Source: Clostridia bacterium
GTDB taxonomy: Bacteria > Bacillota_A > Clostridia > Oscillospirales > CAG-272
Reading direction: 5' to 3'
Assembly: GCA_017546745.1 (NCBI GenBank)
Contig: JAFYRZ010000201.1
Location: forward strand, 1 to 11,038
Length of the DNA: 11,038 nucleotides
How positions within the stretch are numbered: the stretch's first letter is position 1; the number at the start of each line of letters is the position of its first letter. The notes under the pieces were generated by a model. It searched no databases. It was not told the DNA's origin and saw only the letters and a list, made by a program, of their open reading frames with translations. Below are positions 6,632-11,038 of the stretch, one piece after another. The position numbers were made by a program, and so were the translations under genes.

Positions 6632-7363
6632 ATGAAGCAAACGATTTTTACTATAAAGGAAAACGCTCCCCTGACAAGCACCGTTTACAAAATGGTGCTT
6701 GAGGGGGACACGAGCGATATCACGAACTGCGGTCAGTTCGTAAATATAAAGCTTGACGGCTTATTTCTTCGCCGTCCTATCTCGGTATGCGACTGCGAGG
6801 GAGAGCTTCTTACCCTCGTTTATAAGGTCGTAGGACGCGGAACTGAAATTATGAAGAATTTGACCGTGGGCGAGGAGCTTGACGTTCTTACCGGCCTCGG
6901 CAACGGCTACGACACCTCCCTCTCCGGCGAGCGTCCTATGCTTCTTGGCGGCGGCGTTGGCGTTCCCCCTATGTATATGCTTTGCAAAAAGCTTATTTCG
7001 GAGGGCAAGCGCCCCTCGGTCGTGCTTGGCTTCAACACCAAGGACGAGATCTTCTACGAGGACGAGTTCCGTGCGCTCGGTGTTACCGTTACCGTTACCA
7101 CGGTCGACGGCTCCTACGGCACCAAGGGCTTCGTTACCGACGTAATGAAGGATGCCGAATACACCTACTTCTACACCTGCGGACCCGAGCCTATGCTTAA
7201 GGCTATCCACAAGACGAGCGTGACGAGCGGACAGTACTCCTTTGAGGAAAGAATGGGCTGTGGCTTTGGCGCTTGTATGGGCTGCTCCTGCAAGACGGTC
7301 ACCGGCTACAAGAGGATCTGCAAGGAGGGCCCCGTGCTTGTAAAGGAGGAGATACTTTGGTGA
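6632..7363 (+). CDS. pyrK: Dihydroorotate dehydrogenase B electron transfer subunit
   Basis: FAD and [2Fe-2S] protein of the ferredoxin reductase-like family that passes electrons from PyrD's FMN to NAD+, in a PyrD2-PyrK2 complex. It has 243 residues, within the usual 240-260. The FAD-binding motif RRPIS is at 47-51 and the nucleotide-binding GGGVGVPP at 106-113; CGPEPM at 183-188 is the C-terminal part of the NAD-binding domain. The iron-sulfur ligands C210, C215, C218 and C230 follow the family's CX4CX2CX11C pattern. AGGA at 6621-6624 lies 7 nt before the ATG. The gene follows carB after 23 nt, and its TGA overlaps the pyrD ATG by one base, fitting balanced synthesis of the two subunits. 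Its presence marks the PyrD partner as class 1B and NAD-linked. Confidence 0.96.
   Translation: MKQTIFTIKENAPLTSTVYKMVLEGDTSDITNCGQFVNIKLDGLFLRRPISVCDCEGELLTLVYKVVGRGTEIMKNLTVGEELDVLTGLGNGYDTSLSGERPMLLGGGVGVPPMYMLCKKLISEGKRPSVVLGFNTKDEIFYEDEFRALGVTVTVTTVDGSYGTKGFVTDVMKDAEYTYFYTCGPEPMLKAIHKTSVTSGQYSFEERMGCGFGACMGCSCKTVTGYKRICKEGPVLVKEEILW
7344..7349 (+). promoter_or_regulatory. Ribosome binding site that bears on the pyrD start
   Basis: AGGAGG inside the end of pyrK. Three in-frame start codons follow in a row: TTG 7357 (7 nt spacing), GTG 7360 (10 nt) and ATG 7363 (13 nt). Spacing favours the first two, while family N termini and codon preference favour ATG 7363. The choice changes the protein by at most two residues. 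Confidence 0.6.
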
Positions 7364-8271
7364 TGAATACTAAGACTACCCTTTGCGGACTTGAGCTTGA
7401 CAATCCCGTGATACCCGCATCCGGCACGTTTGGCTTTGGCTACGAGTTCGCCGAAATATACGACATAAATATCCTCGGCACGTTCTCATTTAAGGGAACG
7501 ACCAAGGACCCCCGCTTTGGAAACCCGACCCCGAGGATCGCAGAGTGCGAGCGCGGTATGATAAACTCGGTCGGACTTCAGAATCCCGGAGTTGACAAGG
7601 TTATCGAGTGTGAGCTTCCGAAGCTTAAAAAGTGCTTTAACAAAAAGGTTATGGCAAACGTTTCGGGCTTCTCTGTTGACGAGTACGTTCACACCGTAAA
7701 GATGCTTGACCGTGAGGATATTATCGGCTGGTTTGAGGTAAACGTAAGCTGCCCGAACGTTCACGGCGGCGGTATGAGCTTTGGTACGTCGCCCGAGGCG
7801 GCGGCTGAGGTCACCCGCGCGGTTAAGGCGGTGACAAATAAGCCTGTTATCGTAAAGCTCTCTCCCAACGTTACCGACATCGTCGCGATAGCAAAGGCGT
7901 GCGAGGAGGCAGGCGCTGACGGTATCAGCCTTATCAACACCCTTCTCGGTATGAGGATAGACCTTAAGACCAAAAAGCCGGTGGTTGCCAACAAGATGGG
8001 CGGCTTCTCCGGCCCGGCTATAAAGCCCGTGGCGGTGAGAATGATCTATCAGGTATACGAGGCGGTAAATATCCCGATCGTCGGCGGCGGCGGAGTTGAA
8101 TCTGCCGAGGACGTCATCGAGATGATGCTCGCAGGTGCGAGTGCTGTTGAGGTAGGTGCGGCAAACCTCACCGACCCTTATGCCGCAAAGAAAATAATCG
8201 AGGATCTTCCCTCGGTTATGGCAAAATACGGAATAACTAATTTAAAAGATATAATCGGAGGTGCGCACTAA
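7363..8271 (+). CDS. pyrD: Dihydroorotate dehydrogenase B, catalytic subunit
   Basis: FMN enzyme oxidising dihydroorotate to orotate, the fourth step of UMP synthesis. From ATG 7363 it has 302 residues, typical of class 1B (about 300-310). A TIM-barrel fold is indicated by [13 protein letters not shown] at 14-26, FKGTT with K44, NSVGLQNPG at 68-76, the catalytic-base cysteine C130 in NVSCPN (class 1 enzymes use Cys), K165 in [16 protein letters not shown] at 213-222, and the phosphate-binding GGGGV at 241-245. An in-frame ATG at 7273 would add 30 residues encoded inside pyrK's iron-sulfur region; it matches nothing in the family, so I rejected it. The stop TAA shares its last base with the pyrF ATG (TAATG). 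With PyrK it should reduce NAD+ and work in the cytosol, fitting an anaerobic or fermentative host. Confidence 0.96.
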   Translation: MNTKTTLCGLELDNPVIPASGTFGFGYEFAEIYDINILGTFSFKGTTKDPRFGNPTPRIAECERGMINSVGLQNPGVDKVIECELPKLKKCFNKKVMANVSGFSVDEYVHTVKMLDREDIIGWFEVNVSCPNVHGGGMSFGTSPEAAAEVTRAVKAVTNKPVIVKLSPNVTDIVAIAKACEEAGADGISLINTLLGMRIDLKTKKPVVANKMGGFSGPAIKPVAVRMIYQVYEAVNIPIVGGGGVESAEDVIEMMLAGASAVEVGAANLTDPYAAKKIIEDLPSVMAKYGITNLKDIIGGAH

Positions 8272-8969
8272 TGGGACGCGACGTTATTATTGCTTGTGAT
8301 TTCGCAAGCGCAGAGGCAACCTTTGCCTTTCTTGACAAATTTCAGGGTAAAAAGCCCTTCGTAAAGATCGGTATGGAGCTTTACTACGCAGAGGGCCCCT
8401 CTATCGTAAAGGCTATCAAGGAAAGAGGACACAAGATCTTCCTCGACCTTAAGCTTCACGATATCCCCAACACCGTAAAGAAGGCTATGGCAGTTCTTTC
8501 CCACCTTGACGTTGATATGACAAACCTTCACGCAGGCGGTACTAAGAGAATGATGGAGGCTGCTATCGAGGGACTTACCAAGCCCGACGGCACTCGCCCG
8601 ATGCTTATCGCGGTAACCCAGCTTACCTCTACCGACCAGGAGGCTATGGAATGTGACCTTCTCATCAAGGAGCCCATCGACAAGGTAGTTATGCACTACG
8701 CGCACAATGCGAAGGAGGCAGGACTCGACGGTGTTGTATGCTCTCCCCTTGAGGCAGGAAAGGTACACGACACCTGCGGTAAGGATTTCGTTACCGTTAC
8801 CCCCGGCGTTAGATTTGCGGACGGTGATATCGGCGACCAGAAGAGAGTTATGACCCCCGCGGCGGCAAAGGAGATCGGCTCTGATTACATCGTTGTAGGA
8901 AGACCCATCACCGCGGCAGCAGATCCCGTTGCAGCATACGAGAGATGCGTTCGGGAGTTCTGCGACTGA
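8271..8969 (+). CDS. pyrF: Orotidine 5'-phosphate decarboxylase
   Basis: Last step of UMP synthesis: decarboxylation of OMP without cofactor, by a homodimeric TIM barrel. It has 232 residues, near the B. subtilis type (about 239). The catalytic charge network is in [10 protein letters not shown] at 59-68 (D59, K61, D64). Further family motifs are CDFASAEAT near the N terminus, [13 protein letters not shown] at 31-43, AVTQLTSTD in the middle, VTPGVRF, and the phosphate-binding VGRPIT near the C terminus. GGAGG at 8257-8261 precedes the ATG, which overlaps the pyrD stop by one base. The stop is one base before the start of the small membrane protein gene. It appears intact. Confidence 0.97.
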   Translation: MGRDVIIACDFASAEATFAFLDKFQGKKPFVKIGMELYYAEGPSIVKAIKERGHKIFLDLKLHDIPNTVKKAMAVLSHLDVDMTNLHAGGTKRMMEAAIEGLTKPDGTRPMLIAVTQLTSTDQEAMECDLLIKEPIDKVVMHYAHNAKEAGLDGVVCSPLEAGKVHDTCGKDFVTVTPGVRFADGDIGDQKRVMTPAAAKEIGSDYIVVGRPITAAADPVAAYERCVREFCD

Positions 8970-8970
8970 G

Positions 8971-9219
8971 ATGAGAAAAAGACTTTTTAAGCTCTCACTC
9001 TGCCAGCTGGCGATATCTGCGTTCGTCTTTATCGTCAACTATTTCTTCTTCCACTTCGTGACCGACGAGGGAATAAGCCTCGTTTGGCAACCCGAGGCAG
9101 GAAAGCCCTTCGTGGCAGATCTTATCGGAATTTTTGCAACGCTGTTTCTTTTCGGCGCGGCAATAAGCGCGCTTTGCGCAGTAATACTTTTTGACAAAAA
9201 CGACAAAAGCGAGGAATAA
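8971..9219 (+). CDS. Small two-TM membrane protein of unknown function inside the pyr operon
   Basis: I do not recognise this 82-residue protein. It begins MRKRLFK, has a hydrophobic helix at about 8-30 (rich in Phe, Ile and Val), a polar loop at about 31-49 (TDEGISLVWQPEAGKPF), a second hydrophobic helix at about 50-73 and a charged tail FDKNDKSEE. The positive N terminus suggests both ends face the cytoplasm. The start chosen is ATG 8971, one base after the pyrF stop; an in-frame ATG at 8929 lies inside pyrF and adds 14 polar residues. There is no good Shine-Dalgarno at either, so translation is probably coupled to pyrF. The pyrE ribosome binding site (GAGGA, 9211-9215) lies in its last codons. 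Its tight packing shows co-transcription with pyr genes. Possible roles such as a membrane anchor or transport accessory are guesses. Confidence 0.75.
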   Translation: MRKRLFKLSLCQLAISAFVFIVNYFFFHFVTDEGISLVWQPEAGKPFVADLIGIFATLFLFGAAISALCAVILFDKNDKSEE

Positions 9220-9221
9220 AA

Positions 9222-9878
9222 ATGGAAAGCTACAAGAGAGAATTTATACAGTTCTTACAGAACGCGGGTGTTCTTAAGTTTGGCGACTTCACCGCAAAGA
9301 GCGGCAGAAAGATCCCCTATTTCATCAACGCAGGTATGATCAAGACCGGTAACGATATCGCAAAGCTCGGCGAGTTCTACGCAAAGGCTTACTTTGACAA
9401 GCTCGGTGCAAAGGCGGCCGTTCTCTACGGCCCCGCATACAAGGGTATCTCCCTCGCGGTTTCCGCGGCGGTCGCACTCTCGAAGAACGACCTCAACGTT
9501 CCCTTCTTCTTCAACAGAAAAGAGGTTAAGGACCACGGCGAGGGCGGCGTTTTCGTAGGCTACGTTCCCACCTCAGGCGAGGAAATAGTAATTATCGAGG
9601 ACGTTATCACCGCCGGCACCGCTATCCGCGAGTCTATGGAGATCCTCTCCCACCTTGACGGTGTTAAGGTTTCCGCTACCTTCATTATGGTTGACCGTAA
9701 GGAAAAGGGTCAGACCGATAAGGGCGCTATGCAGGAGATCGAGGAGCAGTTCGGCTTCCCCGTTTACTCCATCGTTGACGTATACGACATAATCGAGTAC
9801 CTTGAGGAGGACGGCAAAAACGAGGAGAACGTTGCCAGAATCAAGAAGTACCTCGAGACCTACGGCGCAAAGGCGTAA
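9222..9878 (+). CDS. pyrE: Orotate phosphoribosyltransferase
   Basis: Joins orotate and PRPP to give OMP and pyrophosphate, the fifth step of UMP synthesis; active as a dimer. It has 218 residues, usual for the E. coli-like class. FGDFTAKSGRKIPYFINAG at 20-38 is the substrate-binding N-terminal motif, FFFNRKEVKDHGEGG at 95-109 the mobile catalytic loop, and IIEDVITAGTAIRE at 124-137 the PRPP signature with adjacent acidic residues. The C-terminal helix (about 195-218) is Glu- and Lys-rich. GAGGA at 9211-9215 precedes the ATG by 6 nt, inside the small membrane gene, whose stop is 2 nt upstream. Confidence 0.97.
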   Translation: MESYKREFIQFLQNAGVLKFGDFTAKSGRKIPYFINAGMIKTGNDIAKLGEFYAKAYFDKLGAKAAVLYGPAYKGISLAVSAAVALSKNDLNVPFFFNRKEVKDHGEGGVFVGYVPTSGEEIVIIEDVITAGTAIRESMEILSHLDGVKVSATFIMVDRKEKGQTDKGAMQEIEEQFGFPVYSIVDVYDIIEYLEEDGKNEENVARIKKYLETYGAKA

Positions 9879-9887
9879 GTCCCCCTG

Positions 9888-9894
9888 AAAGGAG
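9888..9894 (+). promoter_or_regulatory. Ribosome binding site of pyrB
   Basis: AAAGGAG in the 22-nt gap after pyrE, 6 nt before ATG 9901. It gives pyrB independent initiation instead of coupling to pyrE. Confidence 0.75.
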
Positions 9895-9900
9895 AAAAAT

Positions 9901-10959
9901 ATGAAAGACCTTGTTGATATTCTTGATCTCACAAAGCCCGAGATATACGAGCTCGTTCTTACCGCAAAGGATATGATCGCTAACCCCGAGAAGTATGCCG
10001 AGGCGGCAAGAGGAAAGATACTCGGTACTCTTTTCTTCGAGCCCTCTACGAGAACCCGACTTTCCTTCACCTCCGCTATGATGTCCCTCGGCGGTGACGT
10101 GCTTGGAATTTCCGAGGTATCAAGCTCATCCGTTACCAAGGGCGAGACCCTTTCGGATACTATCAGAATGGTAAGCGCCTACACCGATATTATCGCTATG
10201 CGCCACCCTAACGAGGGCGCGGCTACCGTTGCGGCGCGCGTTTCGACCGTTCCGGTCATCAACGCGGGCGACGGCGGACACCACCACCCCACCCAGACCC
10301 TTACCGACCTTCTTACCATCAACAGACTCAAGGGCAGATTTAACAAGCTCACCATCGGTATCTGCGGTGACCTTAAGTACGGCAGAACGGTACACTCTCT
10401 TATCGCGGCTATGTCGAGATACGAGGATATCCGCTTCGTGCTTATCGCTCCCGAGGAGTTAAAGCTTCCCGAGCACGTAAAGAGTGACTACCTTGACGGC
10501 AAGTGTAAGTATACCGAGGTTACCGACCTTACCGCAGAGATGGATAAGCTCGACGTTCTCTATATGACGAGAGTTCAGGAGGAGAGATTTGCCTCCAAGG
10601 AGGAGTACGAAAGACTTAAGGACGTCTATATCCTCACCCCCGATAAGCTCGCAAACGCAAAGTGTGACCTTGCGATAATGCATCCGCTTCCTCGCGTTAA
10701 CGAGATCGCGGTCGAGATAGACGACGACCCCAGAGCCGCATACTTCGAGCAGGCGGCAAACGGCAGATATATCCGTATGGCGCTTATCCTTAAGCTCCTT
10801 ACCGATAAGAACCGCACCTCGAATCTCCCCGCAGGCAAGGAGGACGCGACCCTCACCTGTAACAACCCCCACTGCGTGACCAAAACCGAGCGCGGTATAA
10901 AGAGCCTCTTCAACCAGGGCAGATGCATCTACTGTGAGCATCCCGCGGAGAAGATCTGA
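9901..10959 (+). CDS. pyrB: Aspartate carbamoyltransferase catalytic chain fused to a PyrI-like zinc domain
   Basis: Second step of UMP synthesis: carbamoyl phosphate plus aspartate to carbamoyl-aspartate. Residues 1 to about 300 are a complete catalytic chain: FEPSTRTRLSF at 46-56 (carbamoyl-phosphate loop), K80 in VTKGETLSDT, R101, H129 and Q132 in HHHPTQ, R162 in KYGRTVHSL, R224 and Q226 in MTRVQEERF, and HPLPR at 261-265. At 352 residues it is about 40 longer than stand-alone PyrB. The extra tail has C320-X4-C325-X16-C342-X2-C345 (TCNNPHC and CIYC). This resembles the C-terminal zinc domain of E. coli PyrI (CPNSNC and CKYC), which binds the catalytic chains. The PyrI nucleotide-binding N-terminal domain is absent, so ATP/CTP control by PyrI is not expected. 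From memory, Thermotoga maritima has a comparable fused enzyme. It is the last gene of the operon. Confidence 0.97.
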   Translation: MKDLVDILDLTKPEIYELVLTAKDMIANPEKYAEAARGKILGTLFFEPSTRTRLSFTSAMMSLGGDVLGISEVSSSSVTKGETLSDTIRMVSAYTDIIAMRHPNEGAATVAARVSTVPVINAGDGGHHHPTQTLTDLLTINRLKGRFNKLTIGICGDLKYGRTVHSLIAAMSRYEDIRFVLIAPEELKLPEHVKSDYLDGKCKYTEVTDLTAEMDKLDVLYMTRVQEERFASKEEYERLKDVYILTPDKLANAKCDLAIMHPLPRVNEIAVEIDDDPRAAYFEQAANGRYIRMALILKLLTDKNRTSNLPAGKEDATLTCNNPHCVTKTERGIKSLFNQGRCIYCEHPAEKI

Positions 10960-10991
10960 TCGGGGACCATTTATTTAGGAATAATCAAAAA

Positions 10992-11026
10992 CAGCGGATT
11001 TGCAAAAACGCAGATCCGCTGCTTTT
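10992..11026 (+). terminator. Rho-independent terminator of the pyr operon
   Basis: CAGCGGATTTGC (10992-11003) pairs with GCAGATCCGCTG (11010-11021) over 12 bp with one G-U pair, around an AAAAAC loop. CTTTTCTC follows, a modest T tract. The hairpin starts 32 nt after the pyrB stop and closes the operon. A-rich bases just upstream could let it work weakly on the other strand too. Confidence 0.85.
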
Positions 11027-11038
11027 CTCGCGCGAAGC

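Noticed and set aside
7273..7362. Upstream in-frame ATG that would extend PyrD by 30 residues
   Set aside because: The extension is encoded within the PyrK iron-sulfur motif and has no family counterpart; ATG 7363 (or GTG/TTG just before) fits class 1B N termini.
8929..8970. Upstream ATG for the small membrane protein
   Set aside because: It lies inside pyrF and adds 14 polar residues before the natural MRKRLFK membrane-protein start; no ribosome binding site supports it.
8268..9038. Antisense frame (256 codons) over pyrF and the small membrane gene
   Set aside because: The pyrF sense frame carries the complete catalytic motif; the antisense product resembles nothing and has no start signal.

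Overview
The window looks like chromosome of an uncultured Bacillota (Clostridia-like) bacterium. The evidence is AGGAGG-type ribosome binding sites, a T-box leader, consensus sigma-A promoters, a PyrK/PyrD class 1B dihydroorotate dehydrogenase pair and tightly packed genes. GC is roughly 50%, and the pyr genes use many C-ending codons. No lineage below phylum or class can be fixed from sequence alone.

Layout. Positions 1-1646, minus strand: a two-gene operon of an Lrp/AsnC-family regulator (YugG/AlaR type) followed, with a 4-nt overlap, by a class I/II aminotransferase (YugH/AlaT type) whose last few codons run off the left edge. Positions 1711 to about 1986, minus strand: the leader of that operon is a complete T-box riboswitch, with a 5' hairpin, Stem I with loop-E/K-turn and specifier loop, an antiterminator and a rho-independent terminator. 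It is driven by a perfect TTGACA-17-TATAAT promoter. Positions 2021-2109: divergent intergenic segment with an AT-rich core between CGCGCG arms. Positions 2110-11026, plus strand: one pyrimidine operon, pyrC-carB-pyrK-pyrD-pyrF-(small two-TM protein)-pyrE-pyrB, with its own strong extended -10 promoter and a closing hairpin terminator.

The pyr operon supplies every step from carbamoyl phosphate to UMP: CarB makes carbamoyl phosphate, PyrB carbamoyl-aspartate, PyrC dihydroorotate, PyrD with PyrK orotate, PyrE OMP and PyrF UMP. The glutaminase subunit CarA/PyrAA is missing from its usual place before carB. No pyrR, pyrI or attenuator is seen, and the pyr 5' leader is only about 37 nt. The allosteric residues of the CarB MGS domain are kept, so feedback control may act mainly on the enzyme.

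The most interesting points are: (1) PyrB carries a C-terminal Cys4 domain closely resembling the zinc domain of the regulatory chain PyrI, without PyrI's nucleotide-binding domain; (2) the T-box precedes a regulator/aminotransferase pair rather than a synthetase, and its specifier (GGC in the usual register, GCA one base on) conflicts with the A73-reading UGGU bulge unless it is an alanine T-box; (3) an unknown 82-residue two-TM protein is embedded between pyrF and pyrE; (4) carA is absent. I found no CRISPR array, insertion sequence, tRNA or rRNA.
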